Shown: positions 12,205 through 26,283 of the stretch, one piece after another
Layout of the letters: every line of letters starts with the position of its first letter
Numbering within the stretch: position 1 is the first letter of the stretch
Source: Zhengitettix transpicula
Taxonomy: Eukaryota > Arthropoda > Insecta > Orthoptera > Tetrigidae
Assembly (NCBI GenBank): GCA_037074705.1
Contig: CM073590.1
Coordinates: 3,842,001 to 3,906,000, forward strand
Reading direction: 5' to 3'
DNA length: 64,000 nt
Position numbers and translations under genes: made by a program
The notes under the pieces: generated by a model
Database searches by the model: none
Told to the model about the DNA's origin: nothing
What the model saw: only the letters and a program-made list of their open reading frames with translations

Positions 12205-12945
12205 TTTTTTTAGGGTAACAGGCTACATGAGGGTAATTCACATGGTGGCAACTCCCATTTAATAGCATAGGGAGTGATTTGAAAGGGGGGATGCGGAAGG
12301 GTAGAGGAAAGTAACCAAGGGCTAACTAGGGCCCCCGAGCTGTGGTTTAAGGACCCTACCTGGCAATTCGCCTAAAAGTGATGCAGGGAAAATCCTAGAA
12401 AAACATGCATGCAGGTAGGTCGGGCATTTGGTACTTGTACCACGCCCTTCCGATGGCAGGGGTTTGCTGTGGGCTCGCTGCTTTTCACTTTCCGTGCCTT
12501 GACCGGTTTAGGAGGCAGCTGGCTGACTATTCCAATGGGAATAGAAGACAACTCTTTACGGTATGCCCAAGGTCTGCGACCCCGGAACATACATCTCTCA
12601 AAAGAGGCCGATATGTCTCGGAATGTGGGAACCTTAGTCCATTTACCGTTTTTTTTTTGGGTGTAGACAGGCTATGTCTACATAGTGGCTATGTCCACAT
12701 AGTGGCAACTCCCGTCTTATAGCATAGGAAAGGGATTTGAAAGGGGGGATGCGGAAGGGTGGAGGTAGATAGGCAAGGGTTAATTAGGGCCCCCGGGCTA
12801 TAGTTTAAGGATCCTACCCGGCATTCGTCTAAAAGTAATGCAGGACAAACCCTATAAAAATCTGCATCAGGTAGGTCGGGCATTTGGTACTTGTCCCACG
12901 CCCTTCCGATGGCGGGAGAGAGATTAGCAGTGGGGTCGACAGACG
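12205..12945 (-). repeat. Repeat family R, two-unit cluster
   Basis: Minus-strand copies of the R family. Unit 1 starts with a T-run and AGGGTAACAGGCTACATGAG at about 12205. Unit 2 starts at about 12650 with a T-run and GGGTGTAGACAGGCTATG. The two termini represent two subfamilies joined side by side, and both units share the CCCTTCCGATGGC block. The centre includes the segment equivalent to 5001-5110. Local ORFs of about 70-105 codons are repeat-derived. Confidence 0.75.
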
Positions 12946-13780
12946 TCGTAGAAAGATCAAGAAACGTTAATGCATGAGTAAGCTGCACTGTACTGCTATT
13001 TCCTGTTCTCAGATTGATATTTCAAACCAATTTCCATTATGAGTAGTAATTTCCTCAAATGCAAAATAATTATTTGAAATTGATAGAAAATTTTGTAAGA
13101 AATTTGAAAACCCAGTACAACTGAAATCATTGCTAAATAGGTACGATGTAAGAATTCTAATAGCACTTTCCTGCACTCAACGTAAAAACAACTGATTTTT
13201 CTTTCAACAACATCTAGTGCACTGAAAAAAATGTGTCATGAAATATATTATTTTACGGTTGTAGTTGCATATGAAAGAGAGTTAGAATTTTAAATCAGAT
13301 TGATATAGTATAACCCACATGTGTGCTAAGCAGATTGAAACCTCAACACAGTAAACGATGACGACTGGTCTCTCCATTCGGATGTTTAAACGAATATTGT
13401 CCGTTGCGCGTGCTTCATCCAATATTTATCAAATATAGGTCGTTCATATTTGAATTCAATTGAGTTCTCTCGGGAAGGTTCGCTCTGTGTTTTTGGAATA
13501 TGAAAATCTGAAAACTACGTAGGTTAGTATTATAGGAAGAATCTTTTACATAATATATTCATTGATCCCGCTGTTAATTACTGAAAATCAGGAAAATATT
13601 TTTTAATATACAAATATAAATAAACAGAAAAACGGCGAATTTGTCAGAGAGAAAGTGTATTAATCAACTAAAACAAAAATTCATTACACTATTAAAATAG
13701 TTAATTCATCTATTTTTGGATCAAATATAAATTTAGTGTCTCTATATCAAGGACGCTTGTAACCGAAATTTATATATGGA
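12946..13780. other. AT-rich spacer, nothing identified
   Basis: No ORF, repeat or RNA gene recognised. It ends at host A (13780), the left flank of the Helitron array. Confidence 0.5.
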
Positions 13781-13989
13781 CTAGCTGGGTGCCCGGCGTT
13801 GCCCGAGATGTCATTTATCTATAATCCCCAATATGTCTCCAATTTCGGTTGCTTTTGTGCTATTTTTATGTAACGCTCCTCGAACCCTATCCCTAAATGT
13901 GCACCCTCCGATGCCGAAGGAGGTTGAACTCATTGACATAATATATCGGCCGTTTATACATGTTAGAAGATGACCACCCCCACAAATGT

Positions 13990-16900
13990 GCGATAATCAA
14001 ACAGTATTTATTCCACGCAAAAAAGACCGATTACATTGTCTGGAAATTCCTACCCCCGCCCACCACCTCCCAAACCCGTCGCGTTACCAAGGTTGTCCCA
14101 ATTCGACTCGGCGACATTCATAGTTTCTGAATTGATTCGAATCTCGATTGTTTTAGCGTTATTTTTATTTAACGTAAATCCACCCCAACCGCTAACCTTG
14201 CTCCCCTCACAGGGGTTGAAATTGTACACAAACAACATCGGTAAAAATACTATCAAAGTCATTAACCCCGGGAAATAATTATTTAACGCAAATATCTACC
14301 GTTTAAAATGTTTGAAAATTTCCTCCCCCGCCCAACTCCTCCATCTCTACGCGTACTTCCCTACCATGCCGTAAGGTGTTGAAATTATACTCAAACAAAA
14401 TCGGTAGAAATACTATCAATGACATTGACAGGGTAAAATATTTATTTCACGCAAATATCGGCCATTATACATTTCTGAAAATTTATACTCCCGCCCAGGA
14501 CCTACCACCCCCAGTCACTTTCTCAATGGTTGTGATAAATAACCTCAGTGACATCCATAACTTGAATTTGACTCCAATCTGGGATTTATTTTCTTGTAAC
14601 GCCCCTCAAACCCCCACCCCTAAGTGTGATCTTTCACGTCCTTAAGAGGTTTAAATTAAAAACAGAATCGGTAGAAATATTATCAGTACATTGACCTCGA
14701 TAGATATTCATTCTTTTCAAAAATGGACCGTTAAACATGTTTTAAAATTAACACCCCCGCCAACCCTTCCTTGGGGAGAGTTAAATGATTAGTTGAGTGT
14801 AATAATTATACTCATTGACATACACGACCGTGGTTCGACTCCAATTTCGATTGTTTTTGCATCATTATATTGTAATTACACTCCACCCCCACCCTTAAGG
14901 GGAGCTCCATTCCCAATCCCAAAAGGGGTTGAAATTATACGCGGAGAAAATGTAGAGAAATTTTATTAATCAAATTGATCCAGAAATATATTTAATAACG
15001 ACCGGTCAACATTTTTTTAAAAATTCACCCAACTCCTCCCACCTCAGCCCACCCCTCACGCGTTGTCCAGAATGTCATAAATAAATTCAGCGACATCCTT
15101 CGATTTGACTCGTTTTTTTCTTGTCAGTCCCCTCTACCCCCATGCATCGCCCTCATGTTGAAAGAGGGGTTCAATTTTTACACATACAACTTGGGTAGAA
15201 CTACTTTAAATCTAATTAACCCTAAAATATTATTCACCTCGAATATCGGTCGTGATTTCATGTTTCAATATTTCCACTCCCGTCAAACACCACTCCTCGG
15301 GAATTAAATGACAAATTAAATGTCATAATTAAACTCAGTGACATTCATAACCCTGTATTTGACTCAAATCTCGGTTTTATTCGCGTTATTTATTTTTAAC
15401 ACCCGTTGATCCTCACCCGTAATGTGAGCACCCTCTCAATCCCGAAGGGGATTCAAATTAAACTCAGAGAACGTGTAGTGAAATTTTAATAATCTCATTG
15501 TTTCAGAAATATATGTAATCGTCGCAAAATTCAACCGCTTAACTTACTTTAAAATTTATATTCCCCACTCACCTCCACCCAACCCCTCCAACCCCAGTCC
15601 AGCCCAAACCCGCGCATTTCTCAAATTGTCATAAACAAACTCAGCGACATTAAGTACGTTCGACTTACTCGAATGTTGGTTGTTTTCGAGATATTTTCTT
15701 GTAACACAAGTCCACCCCGCCCCCTAAGCGTTCTGCACCCTCATGTCGCAAGAGGTTGAAATTCTATTGACATAAAATGGGTAAAATACTATAAATCTAA
15801 TTAACCCTGAAAAAAAATTATTTTCCGCAAATATAGACCTTTTAACATGTTTGAAAATTTCCAACCCCATCCTCTTCCGCCCCTGGGGTTTAAATGGCCA
15901 AATTAAATCATAATTACACTCTGCGACATCCAAAAACCTGTGTTTGACTGTAATTTTGGTTTTATTCGCGTTATTTAATTGTAATGCCCGTCCTCCCTTA
16001 CCCCTAAGAGTGCTCCTTTCTCTTGCTGTAAGGGTTTTAAACTACACTCAGATAACATCAGTTAAAACACTATCAATCTCTTCGATCCCAAAAATGATTA
16101 TCTGCCTAAATATCTGCTGTTTTAGCATGTTTGAATGTTTCTAGCTCCTCTCCTAAGTGTGCTTCCCTCTAATGCCGAAAAAGGTTAAATTTTACAAACA
16201 ACATCGGTAGATATATTGTCAATGTTACTGACCTCGACAAATAATTATTTAATGCAAATATCGACCGTTTAACATGTTAGAAAAATTCCACCACCGTCCA
16301 CCCCATCCACCCCAACCCTTGGGGTTAAAAGGCCAATTGAATGTCATAATTGAACACGGCGACATCCATTACCTTTGGTTTGACTCCAATCTCGGTTGTA
16401 TTCGCATTATTTTCTTGTAATACCCCTCCACCCATAACCCTACGGTGCTCCTTTCCCATTCCGTAACAGGTTGAAATTTTACTGACATACATTGGTACAA
16501 ACATTATTAATCACTTTTTCCCCGAAAATATTTATCCTACTCAAATATCAGCCGTGTTAGCATGTTTGAAAGATATCCACCCCATCTACTCCTGCTTGAG
16601 GCACTGAACAACAACTTGAATATCACAATTAAACTCACTGACAACAATAACCCTGGATTTGAGTCCAATCTCGATTGTGTTTGCACTATTTTTATATAAA
16701 TCTACTCCACCCCCACCCTTAAGGGTGCTCCTCCCAAACCACGAAAGAGGTTAATATTAAATATATGGAACATTTAGAGACATTTTATAAATATCAGTGA
16801 ACCAGAAAAATATTTATTCGACGCAAATATCGACTGCTTATTATTATTTCAACCCCCGTCCACCATTGCTCCTGGGGGTTAAAACACCAATTGATTGTCT

Positions 16901-17960
16901 TAATTAAACTCAGCGCCATCCATAATCATTGATTTGACTCTAATCTTGGTTGTATTCGCAATATTTTCTTGTAACTCCCGTACAACCCCATCCTTAAGGG
17001 TGCTCCCCTCCCAAGCCCAAAAGAGTTTGAAATTATACACGGAGAACATGTAGAGAAATTTAAAGAATCACACATATTTCTTCGCCGCAAAAGTCGGCCG
17101 GTTAAAACGTTTGAAAATTTCTACCCTCGCCCACCACGGCTAGACCATCCCACTTCCGCCCTATCCCACACGTTGCTCAGGTTGTCATAAATAAACACTG
17201 CGACATGCATTTCCTTGGATTTTACTTCAATCTCGTTTGTTTTTGCATTATTTTATTGTAACTACCCTCTACCCCCACCCGTAGGCGTCCTCCCCTCTCA
17301 TACTGAAAGGAGTAGAAATTATACACAAGCATCACCAGTAGAAATACTATCATTGCCATTAACGAATATTAATTCCACACAATCACCAACCGGTTAACAT
17401 GTTTGAAAATATACAACCCCTCGTTGGGAATGTTAAACAGTAAGTCGAAAGTCATAATTAAACTCATTGATATCCTTATCCTTTGATTTGACTCTAATCT
17501 CGGCTGTATTCGCGTTATTTTCTTGTAACGCCCGTTCACCCTTACCCTTAAGGGCGCATCCCTCCCAAGCCCGAAGTGGGTTGAAATTAAACACGGAGAA
17601 CATGTAGGGAAATTTTATGAATATCATTGTTCCCGAAATATATTTATTCGATGCAAAATTCGGACGGCTAACTTATTTTACCCTCCGCCCAACCCCTCCT
17701 ACGCCATCCTACAACTGCGCGTTGCTCATATTGTCATAAATGAACTCAGCGACATCAATTACCTTTGATTTGACTCGAATCTCGATACTTTTAGCGTTAT
17801 TTACTTGTAACCCCCCTCCAACGCCACCCCTTAATGTGCTCAACCCTCGTGCCACAAGGGGTTAAAATTAATAAAAATCACATGGGTAGAAATACTATAA
17901 ATCGAATTAACCCTGAAAAATATTTATGCAACGCAAATATCGGACATTTTAGCATGTTTG
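13990..17960 (-). repeat. Diverged 280-300 bp tandem monomers in H1
   Basis: A recurring frame of about 280-300 bp consists of CGCAAATATCG-type, CATGTTTGAAAATTTCCA, a C-rich stretch with CCCGTCCACCCC, GTCATAATTAAACTCAG, GACATCCATAACC, TTTGACTCCAATCTCGG, TTATTTTCTTGTAAC, CCTTAAGGGTGCTCC and GGGGTTGAAATTATACAC. Anchors recur at about 15243, 15542, 15845, 16126, 16272, 16559, 17100, 17399, 17675 and 17955. Divergence between monomers is high, so the array is old. Confidence 0.85.
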
Positions 17961-18514
17961 AAGGTTTCCACCACCGTCCACCCATGCTCCTGGGTGGACG
18001 GTAGGCGTGTTACACCCGCACAGTGGTTGTTTCCCTCTCGCAAAGAACACGTGTACGAACTTTGGTGAAATTGCTTCGAGGGTGTAGATTTGTAAGCGGA
18101 ACATACCCACATGTATACACACATGCATTCCCGTATAAGGCAAATTTATATAATAAAAGCTATATCTATATATAGATAGATATACATACACTATTTATAA
18201 CAATTATTAAATTTGTAGATATATAATTTTTCCATCTGAAAATAAACTACTTGGTGGTTTTAGCAATCTGCAGTTGGTAGCATTGTATAAAATTAATGCA
18301 AAACGTTACGAAATACGCTGCCTTCAATAGAAAAATATTAATTTTGAACATTTATGTATAGTTTTTATCATAATTCTATGAATCTTCCAGTGCGTATTGC
18401 AAGATATAATTGGGAAACATATTGGTCCCTGATCCCGTTAAATATTCCACGTCAAAAGTCAAGTTATTTAAAAGAAATTTAATGCCATGGATTGTATAAC
18501 CTTTCATAATGAAT

Positions 18515-19449
18515 TTTATTTATCACTCGATATGGTATTGGTAGATTTAATTATACTTATTATTCAATCAAAATATTCTGCTTTACTTCATTTCTCAGAA
18601 ATTGAACATCTATAACGTCGTTCCCAAAAATGGAAAACAAATACTGTTATCCTAACCTAAAATTTTTGTTACACGACACAAAATCCACGCAATAGTTTGT
18701 TTACATTTATACAAATTTATAGAAATACGTTGCGTAATGTACAATTAATTGTACTTTTAATTCAATTTAAATGTTCCTATTTCTGTACATACCTTTGATT
18801 GAGAGTGCATTAATTGAATAACAACCATAAAAACTTTGGGAGTTCCGTACGTCATTTTGAGTACTTTTATAGTTACAAACACATAATTCAGCAGACGTAC
18901 GTTAGACAAATCTTATTATCTTCTGAAATATTATACAGGATATAATAGTACGTTATATTATGAAACTTTAAAATCTCGGCCGACACATATTTGAATGTAT
19001 TATAAGGCGCCATATTGGCTTTATTAAATATGGCGGCGTAATTAACTTTTCCAAATTAACTTTGGGCAAGCATGGTGAGTATTTCGTATTGTTTTTTATT
19101 ACTATTCGATTCGATGGAGTATTACTGGAAAAAGTTATACATTTTATTCAATCAAAATATTTCTGCTGTATTTCATTACGAAATACAGAACTATATTTTT
19201 ATGATGCGTATATGTCTTGCGAAATTATGACGTCATCGTCTCGCCCAGTAATTTAACACTAATTCGTAACTTATTTCAACTATAATTATTTCTACGTTTA
19301 TTCTAGGGGTTTCTCACCCCCACAGTAACGGTTCTCGGTTTTGGCAGAATATATATACCAATTTTTGTTGAATTCTGTCCACGCAATAAAATTTGTGTAA
19401 GGAACGTACAAACAAATATACAAACAAACGCTCTGCTTTATTTATTAGA
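18515..19449 (-). repeat. C block: conserved Helitron 5'-proximal segment
   Basis: This segment recurs at 42540-43467 (H7) and, slightly shortened, at about 47090-47884 (H8). It lies just inside the 5' terminus. It contains the palindrome TGACGTCA at 19228-19235 and an inverted repeat CGCCATATT/AAATATGGCG (about 19008-19035). In Helitrons the 5' region carries regulatory sequence, so this may be a promoter or other cis-region, but that is inference. Confidence 0.7.
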
Positions 19450-22132
19450 CTAGCTGGGTGCCCGGCGTTGCCCGAGATGTCATTTATCTATAACCATCCA
19501 TAAGACTCCAATTTTGGTTACTTTTGCGCTATTTTTATGTAAAGCTCCTCGAACCCTATCCCTAAATGTGCTCATCTCCCATGCCGAAGGGGGATGAAGT
19601 CATTGACTAAATATATCGGCTGTTTTTACATGTTAGAAGATGACCACCCCCACAAATATGCGATAATGAAAAAGAATGTATTCCACGCAAAAATCGGCCG
19701 ATTACATTGTCTGAAAATTTATTCCCCCGCCCAACACCTCCCAAACCCGTCGTGTTACCCAGGTTGTCACAATTAGATTCAGCGACATTCATAGTCTCGG
19801 AATTGATTCGATTCTCGGTTGATTTTGCGGGATTTTATTTAACGTACCTCCACACCACCCCTAAGCTTGCTCCCCTCACAGGGGTTAAATAATACACAAA
19901 CAACATCGGTATAAATACTATCAAAGTAATTAACCCCAGGAAATAATTATCGCAAATATCGTCCGTTTAACATGTTTGAAATTTTTCACCCCCGACCACT
20001 CCCGCTTCGGGGACTTAAACGGTCAAGTTTAATGTCATAATTAAACTCAGTGACAATCCTGATAGTTTCTGGTTTATTTTTATCTAATGATACTTCCACG
20101 CCAAGGGTGCACCCTTCCGAGTCCGAAAGGGGTTGAAATTATACACAGAGAACATGTAGGGAAATTTTATTAATCTAATTCATCCCGAAATATATTTAAT
20201 TGACGCAAAAAACAGCCGGTCAACTCATCCCAACCCAGCCGATACCCGCGCGTTGTCCAGATGTCATAAATTCAGGGACAGCCATTACCTTCGATTTGAC
20301 TCGAATCTCGATTGTTTTCCCGTTATTTTCAAGGAAATCCTCTCTAGCCCCACCCCTATCATGCCTACAAACAACATTGGTAGAAATACTATCAACGTCA
20401 ATGGTCCCGGCATTTATTTATTCCACGCTAATATCGATGATTTAACATGTTAGAAAATTTTCATCCCATCCACTCCCGACCCTTGTAGCTAAATGGCCAA
20501 TTTGATGATATAATTGAACTGGACGACATCCATAACCTTAAATTTGACTTCAATCTCGGTTGTATTCGCCATATTTTATTGCAGCGTTCCTCCAACCAAC
20601 ACCTAAAACTGCTTTACTGATAATCCCGACCCGCTTCTGGGGGTGGTAGACGCGTCTCACCCCGACAGTGTTTGTTTCCTGGTCGTAAAGAACACGTGTA
20701 CGAAATTTGATGAAATTTGCTCTACCGGTGTAGATTTGTATAACGAACATACAAACATACAAACAAACACACAAATATACAAACTTACAAATATACAAAC
20801 ATACATACATAAATACTCTCATTTTTATTTATAAGAAGATTAAACGTCGTTATTTATGCAAACAACATCGGTTAAAATAGTATGAACATCACCACCCCTA
20901 AATCTGCTACTTTCCCGTAGTGGAAAGGGTTGAATTTTTACTCATATCACATTGGTAGAAACACTATCAATCTAGTTTACTCTTAAACAGATAATATTTG
21001 GCAGTTTTAGAATAATAGACAATTCTCACCCCCAGCCCTAAGCAAGCTCACCACTAATGTCTAAAGGGATTTATATTTTCAACAACACCCGTTGAAATAG
21101 TATTCACGTAATTCTCCTCCAAGAACGCGCAAGAACTGACTATTTATCTTCCCTTCCAACCCCTACCTTTTCGGGTTAAATGGGCAATTAAAAATATTTA
21201 TCCGAAGTAAACTCACCGACATCCATAACCTTCGATTTGACTCCAAACTCGGTTGTATTCGCGTTATTTTTCTGTAAAGCATCTCCACCCCAAACCCAAA
21301 GGGTGCCCTTTTTCCAGGGCGTAGGAGATGAATATTATATTCAGATAACACCGGTAGAAACACAATCAATATCTTTGACCCCGAAAATATTTATCCAAAT
21401 CTAATACCTGCTGTTTTAGCATGTTTAAGTATTTCAACCCCCGTCCACCCCCGCGTCTGGGCTTGGTAGACGCGTCTCACCCCGACAGTGTTGTTTTCCT
21501 GGTCGCAAAGAACACGTGTACGAAACTTGGTGAAATTTGATCCACCGGTATTGATTTGTATTCTCCACAAAAAACGCTAGGGGAACTCTTTCCCCAGGGT
21601 GTAGGGGTTGAAATTTATATTCAGATATCATAAGTGGAAACACTATAAATATCTTTGACCTCTAAAAATATTTATCCGACTGAAATATCGACTGGTTTAG
21701 CATGTTTAAATATTTCCACCCCAGTCCACCCCCGCTTCTGGGGGTTATAGGCGCGTCTCACCCCGACAGTGTTGTTTTCCTGGCCACAAAGAACACGTGT
21801 ACGAAATTTGGTGAAATTTGATCTACCGGTATAGATTTGTATTCTCCACCCCAAACCCTAAGGGTGCCCTTTTCCCAGGGTGTATGGGATGAAAATTTTA
21901 TTCAGAAAACATCGGTAGAAACACCATCAATATCTTGGACCCCTAAAAATTATTATCCGACTAAAATATCGGTTGTTTTAGCATGTTTAAATATTTCAAC
22001 CCCCGTGCAGCCCCGCTTCTGGGGGTGGTAGACATGTCTCACCCCATCAGTGTTTGTTTCCTGGTCGCAAAGAACACGTGTACGAAATTTGGTGAAATTT
22101 GCTCCACCGGTGTAGATTTGTATTAGGAACAT

Positions 22133-22169
<37 letters not shown>

Positions 22170-22192
22170 AACACTGTGCTTTATTTATAAGA
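19450..22192 (-). mobile_element. Helitron H2, composite (A+X), 2.7 kb
   Basis: CTAG at 19450 follows A of the H1 5' end. The right terminus (GA at 22191-22192) abuts the CTAG of H3. Part A (19450-20839) has its own 5' end (reverse complement TCTTCTTATAAATAAAAATGAG, with the TGTATGTTTG minisatellite). Part X (20840-22192) starts TTAAACGTCG and holds three 281-bp monomers and a second 5' end with an (AT)n run. A near-identical A part and a longer X part occur in H4. Non-autonomous. Confidence 0.85.
21380..22192 (-). repeat. 281-bp X monomers in H2 (three)
   Basis: Anchors GTTTTAGCATGTTTAA lie at about 21413, 21696 and 21974. Each unit includes GACGCGTC or GGCGCGTC, CACCCCGACAGTGTT, AACACGTGTACGAAA and a TCCACCCCAAAC block. 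The terminal unit leads into the 5' minisatellite and an (AT)n tract at 22137-22166. Confidence 0.85.
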
Positions 22193-25100
22193 CTAGCTGG
22201 GTGCCCGGCGTTGCCCGAGAAGTCATTTATCTATAACCCCCGATATGACTCCAATTTCGGTTGCTTTTGCGCTATTTTTAATTAACGCTCCTCGAATGCT
22301 ATCCCGAAATGTGCTCACCTCCCATGCCGAATAGGGTTGAAGTCATTGACCAAATATATCGGTCGTTTTTACATGTTAGAAGATGACCACCCCCACAAAT
22401 GTGCGATAATCAAAAATCATTTTTCCCACTCAAAAATCGGCCGATTACATTGTTTGAAAATTTCTAACCCTCCTTCCACCCTTCAAACCGGTTGCGTTAC
22501 CCAGGTTGCCACAATTAGACACAGCGACATTCATAGTCTCTGAATTGATTCGAATCTCGGATGTTTTTGCGTTTTTTTAATTTAACGTACCTCCACCCCA
22601 CCCCTAAGCTTGCTCCCCTCACAGGGGTTGAAATTATCCACAAACAGCATCGGTATAAATACTATCAAAGTAATGAACCCCAGGAAATAATTATCGCAAA
22701 TATCGACTTCACAAATATGCCACTTCACGCCCACCCTTAAGGGTACATCCATCCAAAGCCCGAAATGGGTTGAAATTATACACAGAGAACATATTTATTC
22801 GAATCAAAAATCGGCTGGTTAACATGTTTGAAAATGTATTCCCACACCCAACTCCGTCAAGCCCCTCTCCCCCGCACACCACCGCCAAACCCCGTGCATT
22901 TCCCATGTTGTCATAAATACATTCACCTATATCTGGAATCTGGGAATTATTCACGTTATTTTCTAGTAACGTCCCTCCATCCCCACCCGTAATTGTGATA
23001 TTTCACGTGTGTCAAGGGGTTGAAATTAAAAGCAAAATCGGTAGAAATCTTGTCAATGACGTTTTCCCCGACAAATATTTATTCGCTACAATAATCAACA
23101 GTTTAACATGTTTAAAAAAATTTACACCCCCGCCAACCCTTCCTTGGGGGGGAGGTAAACGGTTAGTTGACTGTAATGATTTAACTCATTGACATCCATG
23201 ACCGTGGATTCGACTACAATGACGATTGTTTTTGCATAATTATAATGTAATTCCACTCCACCCCCACCCTTAAGGGGAGCTCCATTCCCAATCCTGAAAG
23301 ATGTTGAAGTTATTCACGGACAAAATGTAGAGAAATTTTATTAATCTAATTGATTCCGAAATATATTTAATCGACGCAAAAAACGACCGGTCAACTTGTT
23401 TTAAAATTTCTATCCCCCATACACCTCGGCCCAACTCATCCCAAGCCAACCGACACCCGCGCGTTGAACAGATTGTCATAAATAAATTCAGCGACCTTAA
23501 TTACCTTCGATTTGGCTCGAATCTCGGTTGTTTTCGCGTTATTTTCTTGTAAATCCCCTCCACCCCCACCCCTATCATGCCTACAAACAACATCAGTAGA
23601 AATACTATGAACGTCAATGGCCCTGGCATTTAGTTTTTCCACGCTAATACCAATGATTTAACATGTTTGAAAAATTCCATCCCGTCCATTCCCGCCATAG
23701 GTAATTAAATGGGTAATTGAATATAATCTCAGATAACATCGGTTTAAACATTGTCTCTGCGATTCATAAATATATTTATCTACCTAAATATCGGCTGTTT
23801 TAGCATGTTTGATGTTTCCACCACCTCCCCTAAGTGTGCTTCCCTCAAGGGGAACCACAAAAGGCTTATATTTTAAATCAACATCGGTATATATATTATA
23901 AATTTCATTGACCATGGCAATTAATTATTTAATGTAAATATCGACCGTTTAACATGTTATAAGAATTCCATCCCTGTCCACCCCATCCACTCCCGCTCCT
24001 GGAGGTTAAATGGCCAATTGAATGCTATAATTGAACTCGGTGACATCCATAAACCTTGGATTTTACCCAAATCTAGGTTTTATTTGCATTATTTTATTGT
24101 AGAGTTCTTCCACCCCTCTCCTAAAAGTGCTCTACTGATAAGCCCGAAAGGGGTTTAGTTATACTCACAGAACATGTAGAGAAATTTTTTGAATCTCATT
24201 GATCCCTAAAAATATTTAATCGTTGCAAAAATCGGTAGATTAACATGTTTTATAATTTCCACCCCCCGACCACTCACGCTTCGGGGACTTAAACGGCATG
24301 TTGAATGACGAAATTAACTCAGTGACAACTATAACCCCCGATTCAACTCCAATCTCGATACTTTCTGCTTTCTTTTTATGTAATGCCACTTCACGCCTAC
24401 CCTTAACGGTGCACCCCTCCAAAGCCCGAAAGTGGTTGAAATTATACACACAGAACATGTAGAGAAATTTGATGAATCTCATTGATGCCGAAATATATTT
24501 ATTCGAAGGAAAAATCAGCCGGTTAACATGTCTGAAAATTGATTCCCCCGCCCAACTGCGCCAATCCCCTCACACCCCCGTACACCACCGCCAACCACCG
24601 TGAATATCCCACGTTGTCATAAACACTTTCACCTATATCTCCAATCTGAGATTTATTCACGTTTCGACCGTTTAACATATTTAAACAATTTACACACCTG
24701 CCAACCCTTCCTTGGGGGAGTTAAACGGTTAGTTCAATGTAATAATTTAACTCATTGACATCCATTACCGTGGATTCGTCTCCAATGTTTGTTGTTTTTG
24801 CATCATTATAATGTAATTCCACTCCACCCCCACGCTTAAGGGGAGCTCCATTCCCAATCCCGAAAGATGTTGAAATTATACATGGGCAAAAGGTAGAGAA
24901 ATTTTATTAATCTAATTGATCCCGAAATATATTTACTCGACGCAAATATGGGCCTTGTTAGCATGTTTGAAGATTTGCACCCCCAACCACCCCCGCTTGG
25001 GGAACTTAAACGGCAACTTGAATATCATTCTTAAACTCACTGACAACCATAACCCTGGATTTGAGTCCAATCTCGATTGTGTCCCCTCTTTAGAATGCTC

Positions 25101-26283
25101 CACTCCAATCCCGATAGAGGTTATATTAAATACATGGAACATGTAGAGAAATATAATAAATCTCAGTGAACCAGAAAAATATTTATTCAACGCAAATATC
25201 GACTGCTTAACATGTTTGAAAATTTCAACCCCCGTCCATCCCCGCTTGAAAAAGTTAAACTGTAAATTAAATGTCATAATTAAACACAGTGACAAATATA
25301 ACCCCGGATTCGACTCGAAACTCGAATGTGTTTGAGTAATTTCGTGTAAGGGCAGTCTACCCTCAACCCTTAAGGGTGTATCACTCCCATGCCTAAAGAA
25401 GTTGAAATTATACTCAGATAACATGTAGTGAAATTATATGAATGCTATTGATCCCGAATTATATTGATTCGACGCAAAAATCCGTCGGTTAGCATGTTAG
25501 AAATTTTTTTCCCCGCCCACCCTCTCTCATCACCAACAATTCCCACCACACCTGTGAGTTACTCAGTTTGTTATAAATAGTCTCAGCGACATCCATATCC
25601 CCGATTTGACTCGAATCTCGGTTGATTTGGCGTTAATTATATGAAACGCCCCTCCACTACCACTCATAAGGGTGCACCCATCGCATGCCAAAAGGGGTTG
25701 AAAATATACACAAAAAACATCAGTAGAAATACAATCAATATAATGAACCTTAAAAAATATTTATTCAATGCAAATATCTGCCGTGTTTGCATGTTCCAAA
25801 ATTTCCATCCCGCTACCCCTGCCTATGAGGGGTAAATGCTAAGTTGAATGTTATAACTAAACTAAGTGGCATCCATAATCTACGATTTGACTCCAATCTC
25901 GGTTGTATTCGCGTTATTTTCCTGTAAAGCATCTCCACCCCAAACCCTAAGGGTGCTTTTTTCCCAGGGTGTAGGGGATGAAAATTATATTCAGATAACA
26001 TAGGTAGAAACACTATCAATATCTTTCACCCCTAAAAATATTTATGCGACTCAAATATAGACTGTTTTAACATGTTTAAATATTTCCACCCCCGTCCACT
26101 TCTGCTTCTGGGGGTGGTAGACGCGTCTCACCCCGACAGTGTATGTTTCCTGGTCGCAAAGAACACGTGTACGAAATTTGGTGAAATTTGCTTCACCGGT
26201 GTAGATTTGTATAAGGAACATACAAATATATATACAAACAAACAAACAAACAAACAAACAAACGCTCTTTTTTATTTATTAGA
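22193..26283 (-). mobile_element. Helitron H3, non-autonomous, 4.1 kb
   Basis: Clean ends: CTAG at 22193 with A before it, and GA at 26282-26283 followed by host T (26284). In element orientation this is A|TCTAATAAATAAAAAAGAG ... CTAG|T, the standard Helitron insertion pattern. The inside consists of about 13-14 diverged monomers of 280-300 bp, followed by one X-like unit with GACGCGTC at about 26120 and an (AAAC)n tract at about 26234-26262. A minus-strand ORF of 163 codons (24933-25424) spans two monomers and is a chance read-through of the repeat. Confidence 0.88.

Larger units (their letters stand above)
13781..19449 (-). mobile_element. Helitron H1, non-autonomous, 5.7 kb
   Basis: The left end is CTAGCTGGGTGCCCGGCG at 13781, preceded by A. 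In element orientation this is the 3' hairpin plus CTAG followed by T. The right end is a 5' terminus (reverse complement starts TCTAATAAATAAAGCAGAG) ending at 19449, which directly abuts the CTAG of H2. From left to right it holds about 14 diverged monomers (13990-17960), a second 5'-terminus-like block near 18000-18190, AT-rich DNA, and the 5'-proximal C block (18515-19449) shared with H7 and H8. The internal terminus suggests a composite origin. No transposase ORF is present. Confidence 0.85.

Noticed and set aside
13990..17960. Possible CRISPR-like direct repeats
   Set aside because: The units are 280-300 bp, diverged over their whole length, with no short conserved repeat alternating with unique spacers. 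The context is eukaryotic.
24933..25424. 163-codon minus-strand ORF
   Set aside because: It spans two diverged Helitron monomers, and its protein repeats the same nucleotide-driven phrases seen in other monomers. No domain is present.
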